From Chromera velia (Eukaryota > Sar > Chromeraceae): 39,211 bases of DNA. The first letter of the stretch is position 1. Each line of letters begins with the position of its first letter. Where the stretch lies: the NCBI GenBank assembly GCA_018398765.1, contig JAHBMJ010004979.1:36311-75521 (forward strand), read 5' to 3'. This document shows positions 1 to 10,714 of the stretch, piece by piece. The notes under the pieces are model-generated. The model was not told where the DNA came from. It saw only the letters and a program-made list of their open reading frames with translations, and searched no databases. The position numbers were made by a program, and so were the translations under genes.

Positions 1-42
1 CCCTAGCTCCCCCCCAATCAATCAACATCTGTTCCAGCTTAC

Positions 43-1008
43 CGATGGTTGTGAGACGATGGTCACGTCCGCAATTCGAGAGGCGTCGACTACCTCGTAC
101 AAGGCGGCGGCGTCCTCTGTTGTGATTCGCTGGGTGTCATATGCTCTGGGGATCTGGAATGAGAATTTCCCCATTGCCAGAGGGCCCGTGTCTGAGCTGA
201 ACTTCAGACTGGAGCCATACAGAGCAGCGAAAGAGGCATTCGACGCGAGGGTTGACCTGCAGGTACAGACACAAGGGGGGAGAGAAAGGGGTGAAGAGAA
301 AACGTTCCTCAACGAACGAGACGAGAGGAAAAGCTGAAAAAGCACCAACATGAGCTCACCGAAGTGCATCCGAGAAGCTCATCACAACGGACAGATCCGA
401 GTAGAGAACCTCAAAGTCTCTCAGCCAGCTGACGACCTGGAAGGAAGGAAGGACAGGAAAGGGGAGGGGGAAAGAGAGGAAAAGAGGGAGGGAGCGGGTG
501 AGACGCGGAAGTCAGAAAGAAGAGAAATGGAAATAATTTGACGAAGAGAAGGGACACCAAACCGAGAGAGAGATCACTGCGGATATACAGAGCAACACAA
601 ACAGCACAACACAAAGAAAAGTAATTCGCTCCGCCGGAAGGGGAGTCCGAAAACAGGTATGGAGGGAAACTCTGAGCAAAAGCATGGAAACAGGACCAAA
701 GCAATTTCCAGGCTCATGAGTGTAAATTGCGATTTGATTTATTTGTCTACGCTCCCGACCTCCTGCCCCTCAACGCTGTTGAATTTCTTTTCGAGTTCCG
801 CCTCCAGATCGAGCACCTGCCTTCTCTTGTCGTTGTTCTCCCAATCCATCGACAAGCCGGACTCTCGCAGACCCACGGACACTGTCACGGTGTCTGACTT
901 CACCCTAAAGTATCTGCAGCAGTAGCAGTTGCAAGAAAGTATTCATGCAATCAATTCGATCCAACACACGTGTCACGCCCCCAAACATTCCTGAGGGAAG
1001 GTCAACAA

Positions 1009-1046
<38 letters not shown>

Positions 1047-4000
1047 ACACACACCTATCTGACTGCCTGACTGACTGACTTGAGTTGGACGTCGTTGAAG
1101 ATGTCGACTTCCGATCCCTCCTGGTAGAAGGTTCGGGTCGCATAGTTCGTGCGCAAACGGGCTATACCGACCCCTGAAAGTACCCACAGGCCAACAAACA
1201 AGACAACGACAACGACATTAAACCATTGTCTCACAAACACCTGGGAGTAGAAATTTATGGCTCTCGCGATGAACCTTTCCGGTCTTATCGCTTCTCCCAG
1301 CTTCTGCAATTTCTTGCTTTTCTTCGCCTTCTCCCCTTTCTTCGGACTAGCCACACTGTCCCCCACAATCTGTGGGTCTGTTCCATTGGCTGAATTTTGT
1401 TTTGGGCTCCTATGTTGTCCGATCTCGGGCTCTTCTTCGATCTCTCCCCTCTCTGCCGCATCTCCGGTTGTCTGCTTTTGGTTTTTTCTTTGCAGAGTGA
1501 ACAGAAACTCGCACTTGCCCGCTTTCCTCTGGTTTGAATGGACGACCATCCAGGGGACGAGGAAGACGAAACTCGAAAGGAACTGAAAGGGAATCGCCAC
1601 GACCGCATACACACACATTCTCGAAATCGCAGGCACAGTGCTCGCAGCCCCCAGTGCAAACACAATCTCGTTGATGAGTGACGTCACCAGAATCGCGGGA
1701 CTCGCATTGCGCACTGCCTTGAGCACAATGTCTCTAGACCCCCGCCGCTCTTCAGATCGAGCCTCACGGAGGTATTCAGACAACAGTGTGAACACGTCAT
1801 CGACCCCAAATCCCAACAATACATACAACGAGATATACGTGACAGGAGCAAATTTGATCCCTGCCGCCACACAGATGCCCACTGCAACCACCACCCCAAG
1901 AGAAGTTCCGACCAGTCCCAGAATTGCAAGTGATCCTAGCGAGTCCTCTGGAGCTTCTATGGACAGATGGCCAATCAAACAGAAGAGTGCAAGAGAGGCC
2001 ATGGAAATGAAGATGAAGGGGGTAACGTTGTCCAGAGATTCGATCAAATGATCGTTCCCGTCTCTGAAGGTTTGCACCCGGATGTACAGATCTTCCCCCC
2101 CCACTCCCCATTCTTCGTTTTTCTTTGCGTTGAGATCTTTGGATACTTTCTCCTCCCACAAAAGGGCATCCTCGAGAAGTTCGCTTCTATACATGTCGGT
2201 CCTATTCAAAGTGGGGCCTCTGACAAAGTACTCGAACTTCGCCACTCTGGCAGCACTGCATCAGATGCCCTCGATCGAATGAAGGGAAAAGGAATTAATT
2301 CAGAAGGGAATGAACATGCATGATGAATTTGGGGCACAGGCATGCATTGTTTCTTGAAGGGCCCACAGCCCGAGAGCGCGTTCTGTCCCTAAATGGGCCA
2401 TGCAGCCCCACTTTTGCCATGATGTTTTTTTCTACAGACAGACGTACTCGATCTCGGACGGGAACAACCATGCAGAGCTGAGTGGTTCGAGTGACATGAA
2501 AGCAACAAGTGAAGCTAGGGGCCCAAGAATTTAACTCAGGAATGTCAGCCAGAGTTCGCCTTTTAGGAGCAGTGTGCCCGGTGAATGAAACAGCTTTCTG
2601 GTCTTACTTTCCTTCCCTCTCTTGTCCTTATTTGCAGACTTTTCTTCCCCCGTTTGTCCATGAAAATCTAGATCATACATCTGAGTCATCGAACTAATCA
2701 GGATGAATACTTGCAGCACCCCCACTCATTCGCTCATTCATTCTTTCATCCATCCATTCATCCATTCACCGGTTGCTAGCTGGAATCAGTGGACCTGCAC
2801 TCACGCCCCCCCCTTCGATGCACCCACCCACCCACCCACCTGATGTTGTGAGTGACACCGCCGAGCCCCAAACTTGCAACAGACGGCTCCTCCCCCCACA
2901 AGTTCCGAGAGCTCTGGTCGTTCACTAACGACAGAAGGGCGGCGTCCGACATCGCATAGGGCAGAACGGGAAAGGTGGGGATGCCCCTCTTGAAGCATAC
3001 CCCCTCAATGATCTGGAGGCAGAGGTCCGTGTAGTTGTTTCCCTCTGAGTCCAGTGCTGTCAGGTTGGTGTCTATGTTCATCACGATTCGCAGGGCCTCG
3101 ACCGTCAGCAGAGAGCCGTCAGGAGAGCTCTCATTGAGCACAACCACGGTCTGCGGACGCAACGGCTCGGCCTCCCAGAGCCTCAGGAATTCGTTCTCCT
3201 CCTTCAGGGGCCGCAAAAAGGAGGGGATCCTGCGAATCGAAGATGTGCGCGGGTGCATGAAGAAAGATGCACGGAGACTTCTTATCAAGTGGAAAGATTT
3301 TCCGAGAATTTCTGAAGTCACAAAAGCAGGCAGGCAGGCAGGCTTGCAGGCACGCAACACCACTTTGTTTCACTTAAGTATCTCACTTGTTGAGAAGCAA
3401 TAAGGCAAAAAGAACAGGCAAGAGACACAAAGGACAGGCAGGCAGACCTTGCGACAGTCATGCCGGTTTCGCAAATGGAATATCCATCAGAAGACTCCTT
3501 CAATAATCAACTGTCTGTTTGTCTGTCTGTCAGAGTTTCCTTCTACCCCGTCAGAGTTTCCTTCTACCCCGTCAGAGTTTCCTTCTACCCCGTCAGAGTT
3601 TCCTTTCTACCCCGTCAGAGTTTCCTTCTACCCCGTCAGAGTTTCCTTCTACCCCGTTAGAGTTTCCTTCTACCCCGTCAGAGTTTCCTTCTACCCTGAC
3701 GGGGTAGAAAGGAAACTAAGGAAACTCTGACGGGGTAGAAGGAAACTCTGACGGGGTAGAAGGAAACTCTGACGGGGTAAAAGGAAACTCTGACGGGGTA
3801 GAAAGGAAACTCTGACAGGGTAGAAGGAAACTCTGACGGGGTAGAAGGAAACTCTGACGGGGTAGAAAGGAAACACTGACGGGGTATAGAAGGAAACTCT
3901 GACGGGGTATAGAAGGAAACTCTGACGGGGTAGAAAGAAACTCTGACGGGGTAGAAGGAAAACTCTGACGGGGTAGAAGGAAACTCTGACGGGGTAGAAA

Positions 4001-6598
4001 GGAAACTCTGACGGGGTAGAAAGGAAACTCTGACGGGGTAGAAGGAAACTCTGACGGGGTAGAAAAGAAACTCTGACGGGGTAGAAGGAAACTCTGACGG
4101 GGTAGAAGAAAACTCTGACGGGGTAGAAGGAAACTCTGACGGGGTAGAAGGAAACTCTGACGGAGCAGAAGGAAACTCTGACGGGGTAGAAGGAAACACT
4201 GACGGGGTAGAAGGAAACTCTGACGGGGTAGAAGGAAACTCTGACGGGGTAGAACGGGGTAGAAGGAAACTCTAACGGGGTAGAAGGAAACTCTGACGGG
4301 GTAGAAGGAAACTCTGACGGGGTAGAAAGGAAACTCTGACGGGGTAGAAGGAAACTCTGACGGGGTAGAAGGAAACTCTGACGGGGTAGAAGGAAACTCT
4401 GACGGGGTAGAAAGGAAACTCTGACGGGGTAGAAGGAAATTCTGACGGGATAGAAGGAAACTCTGACGGGGTAGAAGGAAACTCTGACGGGGTAGAAGGA
4501 AACTCTGACGGGGTAGAACGGGGTAGAAGGAAAATCTGACGGGGAAGAAGGAAACTCTGATGGGGTAGAAGGAAACTCTGACGGGGTAGAAAGGAAACTC
4601 TGACGGGGTAGAACGGGGTAGAAGGAAACTCTGACGGGGTAGAAGGAAACTCTGACGGGGTAGAAGGAAACTCTGACGGGGTATAGAAGGAAACTCTGAC
4701 GGGGTAGAAAACAACTCTGACGGGGTAGAAGGAAACTCTGACGGGGTAGAAGGAAACTCTGAGGGGGTAGAAGGAAACTCTGACGGGGTAGAAGGAAACT
4801 CTGACGGGGTAGAAGGAAACTCTGACGGGGTAGAAGGAAACTCCGCAAAAAGGAGGGGATCCTGCGAATCGAAAGAAGGAAACTCTGACGGGGTAGAAGG
4901 AAACTCTGACAGGGTAGAAGGAAACTCTGACGGGGTAGAAGGAAACTCTGACGGGGTAGAAGGAAACTCTGACGGGGTAGAAGGAAACTCTGACGGGGTA
5001 GAAGGAAACTCTGACGCGGAAGGAGGAAACTCTGACGGGGTAGAACGGGGTAGAAGGAAACTCTGACGGGTCAAAAGGAAACTCTGGGGGCGTAGAAGGA
5101 AAAACGCTGACGGGGTAGAAGGAAACTCTGACGGGGTAGAAGGAAACTCTGACGGAGTAGAAGGAAACTCTGACGGGGTAGAAGGAAACTCTGACGGGGT
5201 AGAAGGAAAATCTGACGGGGTAGTAGGAAACTCTGACAGGGTAGAAGGAAATTCTGACGGGGTAGAAGGAAACTCTGACGGAGTAGAAGGAAACTCTGAC
5301 GGGGTAGAAGGAAACTCTGACGGGGTAGAAGGAAACTCTGACGGGGTAGAAGGAAACTCTGACGGGGTAGAAGGAAACTCTGACGGGGGTAGAAGGAACC
5401 TCTGACGGGGTAGAAGGAAATTCTGACGGGGTAGAAGGAAACTCTGACGGGGTAGAAGGAAACTCTGACGGGGTAGCAAAAACCTCTGACGGGGTAGAAG
5501 GAAACTCTGACGGGGTAGAAGGAAACTCTGACGGGGTAGAAGGAAACTCTGACGGGGTAGAAAACAACTCTGACGGGGTAGAAGGAAACTCTGACGGGGT
5601 AGAAAGAAAATCTGACGGGGTAGAAGGAAACTCTGACGGGGTAGAAAAAAAACTCTGACGGGGTAGACAGGAAACTCTGACGGGGTAGAAAACAACTCTG
5701 ACGGGGTAGAAGGAAACTCTGACGGGGTAGAAGGAAACTCTGACGGGGTAGAACGGGGTAGAAAGAAACTCTGACGGGGTAGAAGGAAACTCTGACAGGG
5801 TAGAACACAACTCTGACGGGGTAGAAGGAAACTCTGACGGGGTAGAAGGAAACTCTGAGGGGGTAGAAGGAAACTCTGGGGGGGTAGAAGGAAACTCTGA
5901 CGGGGTAGAAGGAAACTCTGACGGGGTAGAAGGAAACTCTGACGGAGTAGAAGGAAACTCTGACGGGGTAAAAGGAAACTCTGACGGGGTAGAACGGGGT
6001 AGAAGGAAACTCTGACGGGATAGAAGGAAACTCTGACGGGGTAGAAGGAAACTCTGGGGGGGTAGAAGGAAACTCTGACGGGGTAGAAGGAAACTCTGAC
6101 GGAGTAGAAGGAAACTCTGACGGGGTAGAACGGGGTAGAAGGAAACTCTGAGGGGGCAGAAGGAAACTCTGACGGGGTAGAAGGAAACTCTGACGGGGTA
6201 GAAGGAAACTCTGACGGGGTAGAAGGAAACTCTGTCTGGCTGTCTGTTTGTCTGTTTGCCTGTTTGCCTATTTGTCTGTTTGTCTGTTTGTCTGTCTGTC
6301 TCTCTTCTGTCTGTCTGCCTTTCTGCCTGTCCTTCTGGCTGTGTGTCTTTCTGTCTGTCTGTCTGTCTGCGTGCCTGCCTGCTTTGTTGTTTTCTGAGTT
6401 TTCTTGACCGACCGACCATTCTTCGTCTGGGTTCATATGGGTATTCCACAGGAGCGCGGCGGGAACGACAAACACCGTTGCGAGCAGAATCTGCAAGCGT
6501 GCGTCAGAAGTGATGCGCATCTTCGGACATTCATGGACCTTCGGACATTCGCCAAAACCACACACACATCTTCAGTCCTATGAAAGAACCCGGCCATT

Positions 6599-6642
<44 letters not shown>

Positions 6643-7038
6643 CATGCAAGCATGCGGGTTGCCGTGTCCTCGAGGCGAAGAGATTTCTTCCCAAGTTGCG
6701 AGGGTTCGAATGCGAAATCAGGGAGTCAGTAGAAAGCAGCTTTCCATGTGGAAGGTCCTAGCTGCACGTGCGGGTGAAAAAAAGGGTGTTGCTTTGTCAG
6801 CAATGCAACAGCTATATAGGAGCAACACATGAGCATTCGAGTGCCGCACAAGTCAAAAGCTAATGCGCATGAGTGAAAATTCCAACTTGTACAGAGAACA
6901 GACCCATCCGAAAATCCACAGGAAGGGCAGCCTGGTAGTTCCTTTCGCCACAAACTCGCAGCCGTCCTGAATGAAATCATCGAATTTCTGATGGCACCAC
7001 TGCCACCCTTTCAGTACTTTCTTGAAGAAGTTTGACAT
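43..7038 (-). CDS. Patched-family membrane protein with sterol-sensing domain (3' part beyond window)
   Basis: Seven exons read on the minus strand: 7038-6904, 6490-6417, 3229-2840, 2255-1080, 913-760, 436-360 and 256-43. All join in phase and give 740 codons; the last donor (CCATCG|GTAAGC) leads out of the window. Residues 37-61 form the first membrane helix, followed by MNPDEEWIP, the usual Patched entry into extracellular loop 1. Residues 280-440 hold five hydrophobic segments of a sterol-sensing domain with the GFGVDD motif (348-353), the acidic pair conserved in Patched/RND transporters. A charged cytosolic loop of about 100 residues follows, then helix 7 (544-566) and the start of loop 2. 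The second membrane half is missing because the window ends. Family members move sterols or other lipids; the substrate here is unknown. Exon 4 may start at 2246 instead of 2255, and exon 5 may end at 751 instead of 760; both alternatives keep frame. The start at 7038 is the only ATG seen ahead of helix 1. Confidence 0.85.
1008..1053. repeat. (CA)n microsatellite in intron 4 of the Patched-family gene
   Basis: A nearly pure CA dinucleotide run. It lies just downstream, in transcript sense, of the (GTCA)n run that begins at the exon-4 donor (1079). Confidence 0.9.
3531..6236. repeat. 21-bp minisatellite, about 125 copies, with inverted arms
   Basis: The unit has the core GACGGGGTAGAAGGAAAC plus TCT (21 bp). 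About eight copies at 3531-3697 read in the opposite orientation to all copies from 3698 onward, so the array has a head-to-head junction at about 3697 (CTACCCTGACGGGGTAG). Most units are identical or differ by one base. A recurrent longer variant repeats GGGGTAGAAC inside the unit (about 4249, 4515, 4610, 5041, 5751, 5991 and 6126). Both edges merge into TCTG microsatellite through the shared CTCTG/CAGAG letters. The array lies wholly inside an intron. The period of three times seven keeps all frames open, giving artefactual SEFPSTP, SFLLPRQ and VRVSFYP heptad reading frames. Confidence 0.95.
4843..4873. repeat. 31-bp copy of the exon-3 acceptor region inside the minisatellite
   Basis: Positions 4843-4873 are identical, in the same orientation, to 3211-3241. 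That source covers the last 12 bases of intron 2, including the TTCGCAG acceptor, and the first 19 bases of exon 3 of the Patched-family gene. The copy interrupts one 21-bp unit. It therefore puts a second copy of the real 3' splice site about 1.6 kb upstream of the real one in transcript sense. Confidence 0.9.
6604..6642. repeat. (TA)n(CA)n microsatellite in intron 1 of the Patched-family gene
   Basis: A TA dinucleotide tract runs directly into a CA tract. It lies inside the 413-bp intron 6903-6491. Confidence 0.9.
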
Positions 7039-8309
7039 TTATGCCTCCTGTTTCTTCTGCGGTATAGGGCTCAAATGTAGGAAAAGAGAGGGGGAGCGGC
7101 GTGCGAGGTGATTCTTCTGCGCTGGTACATAAATTTGGTGGCCTTACTCACGCAGATAAAGAGACAACAGGTCCAAATGCAGTGGTCACTGCCAGGTCAA
7201 CCAGTACATAGAAGGTGGCCGAACAAAATCAGACAGGCCCCTGTCCCTCGGCTGTGACGCATCTACGACAGCAATGCGCTACCTTGAGTTCATGTACGTC
7301 AATCGACTCGAGAACACTGAACGAAAAAAGTGTCTGACCTTAATTTTCTGACAGGTGATTCAATTTGTCGATCGACCTGCGCCTTTATCCGGCCAAAAAA
7401 AAACCGCGGGCCGTGCGCGCGTATCGCGAAGGCACTATGGCGCCCATGCATGCATGCAGGCTTATATTGCAGGCTTGCATGCATGCAGGAGACGCTAAAG
7501 AGATGCAAGAGACGCGGGTGGCGCGACAACATGCACTGCACAACGGCGCGGCTTGAAATGGCTTGTATGAACGGCCAATCAAGGTGGATATTCAGAAACG
7601 CGACTAGCTCCAAAGTTTCTCACTTATATCGATATATGAGACATCGACGGCATGAGGGCACACTTTCTGAACCATGCTGGTTTGGTGTCGATGCAGCGTC
7701 ACTTGAGATGGGTCTATCTTTCTCAGGTTTCTTTCAGCTGATCTGATTTCCTGTCAGAGGTCTGGAAGGAAGGAAGCAAGGCAGGAAGCGCCTATTGAAT
7801 AGTGAGGCTCTGTTCGGCTACTTGTGCCTGTATTTCTTTTGGGAGAATGCCTGCCTGGTAAGCTGCCTAGCTAGCCGCATTTCCTTTGTGCATCGTTTTA
7901 CGGCCGGGCTTAGAGACTACCCTTCCTTTTCTCCTGATCAAGCACCACCACGTGAAGGGAGGACTCGGAGCCTTGCATGAGCCTGGGTTGCACGAACGGC
8001 AGACGCCGTGTCCTCTGCCTTTCCCTCCCCCCCTGTTCCTTTCTCCCTACATTTCCTCACCTTGCCTGGGCTGCTCTTGCAGGACAAAGCGGCCCTCCTG
8101 TCTGACTGCTTCGACAGGCAGACTGAAGGACACTCACGCGGATTGAGACTACTGACTTCAGACGCCCACGTGCAAACGACAAAGAAGGTTAAACTGCAAG
8201 CACAGGAAAGCAGCAGTATTGACTTGAGAAAATAATTGACATCGTAGGGCAAACCCCAATCGTCCAGAAAATTGTAGAGGAAAGAGGGAAAGAAAGCTCC
8301 AGAGTCCGT
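7039..8309. promoter_or_regulatory. Divergent intergenic region with paired TGCATGCATGCA sites
   Basis: This 1.27-kb region separates the start of the minus-strand Patched gene (7038) from the start of the plus-strand gene (8310). At 7447-7458 and 7476-7487 there are two copies of TGCATGCATGCA. They are separated by 17 bases and sit in a partly palindromic block of about 45 bp that also has two GCAGGCTT words. TGCATGCA is a known ApiAP2-type target in apicomplexans, so a shared promoter element is plausible. No gene was found here; short open frames have no exon-like context. Confidence 0.4.
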
Positions 8310-10678
8310 ATGGAGAGACGGGGTCTCGTCTCGGGGGGTGATGCAGAGTGGTGGCTGGAGCAGGGGGACCAGTCAAGTCCGATCGGAGCATGGGGGGGAG
8401 AGAGGTCTCTTCCCTCTGCTTCAGGAAGGTTACATGCAGAAGGAGACGGGGGGGCAGGTGTGAGGGGGGGAGAGGTTCCACTGGAGACAGAGACGCCTGC
8501 GTATCCCCCCCCTCTCGGGGGCTCGTCTCGCTCTCCCGAGGGTGCTCCGCTTGATCTGGAAGGCCTCTACCACTCCAAGATCGCACACACACGGAATTTA
8601 GTGGAGGACCTACGGCAGGGGTTTCGTGAGGCAGAAAGGTTCAAGGAGGTCTTCGAGAGTCTGCAGACGGAGGCGGAGGCGCAGCGAAGAGAAATGGACA
8701 GAAAGGTGGGGTCAGAAGAGAAAAGAAAAGAAACATGCGTTGATATAAGGAAGGGATGAGTAAGGCAGGGGAGGGAGAGGGATGCGGCCGGCAGTTGAAA
8801 AGAAGGGAAGGGGTGCATGCATGCTCGTTCTCTTGAACCGTTTCTGTTTCCCACCTCATTCGGTCATCCTTCCCCATTTTTTCTTTCCTTTTGATTCCTT
8901 TCCTTCTTTTCCTACCTTCTTTCCTTTCCTTCTGTTCTTTCCTCCTTCCCTGTTCTTTCTTTTCTTTTTTTTTCTTCTTTCCTTTCTTTCGCTTTGTTTT
9001 TTTTTGTTGCATTCATTATTTGTTTCTTCTTTCATTGCTGCTTACTTATTGCCCTTCAAAGAATCCAGCTACTGCTGCTGCTGCCGTGTCCACCCTGTGC
9101 AATGCAATGATGATCTATCTGCATGCATGAACATTCTATCGATCAGGTCGAGATGATGACGGCAGGGGGCATCGAGAGGGTCCGAGGGGCTTTCTTGTTG
9201 TTCCACAGAGCCATGGCGGTAGAACAAGACAAGGCAGAGGAGAGAATTGCGGTACGTGGGTCTCTCTCTGACTGTGACAAACGGGGAGAGAAAAAGAGAG
9301 AGAACAAAAAAGAAACTGCAGCCATTGTTTGACAACCTTTTTTCTCAAGAACGAAGAAGGCCGCTATGCGGTCAAGAAGCGCGTGATGCATTTCGCTTTT
9401 ATTTGGGACTTCCTCCCGGTCCTCTTTCCCCGCTGCCGTTTCTTTGCTCATCTTGTGTGTATTGACTCTCTCTCTCCTTCCCTTCCGTTTTTCTCTCTTC
9501 CTTCGTTTTTCCCTCCCTTGCGTTTCTTCGTGCCGTTGCGCGCTCGCTCCTCTTTCCTTTCTTGCCCCGCCCCCCCCCTCCCGACCCTCCAGGGCCTTTT
9601 GATTTCCCTCTTTCTTTTTTTCTTTCTGGTACTCGAACTTTCTCGCCGAATCTTTTTTTTTGCTGTTGGATCGCAGGACGCCCTGCACATGACCCGAAGA
9701 CAGCTGACGGCACTCCACAGGGCGGTGGACGACGTGAGGTCCCTCTGTGGCCGTATCGGGAGTCAGTCAGTCTTGTCTGTCTGTCTGTCTGTCTGTCTAT
9801 CTGTCCGTCTGTCTATCTGTCTGTCTGTGTATGTGTGTCTGTCTGCCTGTGTATGTGTGCCTGTCTGGAAAGGAAAGGAAGAAGGAAAAAGAACATACGG
9901 TCTGTCTGCCTGTCTGTCTGTCTGTCTATCTGTCTGCCTGTGTATGTGTGTCTGTCTGGAAAGGAAAGGAAGAAGGAAAAAGAACATACGGTCTGTCTGT
10001 CTGTCTGTCTGTCTGCCTGTGTATGTGTGTCTGTCTGGAAAGGAAAGGAAGAAGGAAAAAGAACATACGGTCTGTCTGTCTGTCTGTCTGTCTGTCTGTG
10101 TGTTCATGAAGAAAAGAAGGGAGAAGAAGAAACATATAGTCTGTCTGTCTGTGGGGGGAAATGCAGGTGCAGGCACGACGGGGGGGAATGGGGGAGGGTG
10201 GAATCGTTTTGGTCCTTTTCCTTCCGTCATCCTTTTCTTTTCATTCTGCACATTACGATCTTTTTGAATTTCTGCAAAGGCTTGTATGATTCCGTGTAAG
10301 TTGCTGAAACGAATTATTTTTCACTCAGTTAGACGCTCTGCGCCAGAGACCTGTTTTGCATTGACTGTTCGTGCCTGCATTTCATTCTGTCTGTCTGTGC
10401 AGGTCCAGAGGATTACATCTTCTCCCATGCGGAGGTCCTCTCGGTCGGTCGGTCTGCATGTGTGCCTGCCAGAGAAGGCTCGCGGGATGCGTGTTTGTAT
10501 CAAAACAAGCGTGTTAGGTGAGGGAGCTAGAGTGCGAACGTTCCGGGGGCCTCTGGTGAAATCAGGTGCAAAGGCAGGTCGAAATAGGCACTCAAAATCG
10601 CCCACACGTTTTCGCTCTTTGTCTCTACCTCGATCTGCACAAGGACGTGTATGTGAGTGTGTGCATGTGTGTGTGTGT

Positions 10679-10714
<36 letters not shown>

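Larger units (their letters stand above)
3230..6416 (-). other. Intron 2 of the Patched-family gene, filled by a minisatellite
   Basis: The intron runs from donor AATG|GTCGGTCGG (6416) to acceptor TTCGCAG|GATCC (exon from 3229), joining ...DEEW to IPSFLRPL in frame. It is about 3.2 kb. From the donor side it holds a CAGA/TCTG microsatellite (about 6236-6390), the 21-bp minisatellite, another short TCTG run (3510-3535) and AGGC-type simple repeats (3328-3450). Long open frames across it come only from the 21-bp (seven-codon) period and are not genes. Confidence 0.8.

Noticed and set aside
3531-6236. CRISPR-like appearance of the short direct repeats
   Set aside because: Units are directly abutting with no unique spacers, orientation flips, and the context is a eukaryotic intron.
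3716-6565. Minus-strand open frame of 949 codons with SEFPSTP/SFLLPRQ heptads
   Set aside because: It is produced by the 21-bp minisatellite inside intron 2; only its first part (6490-6417) overlaps a real exon. Comparable frames exist in every phase.
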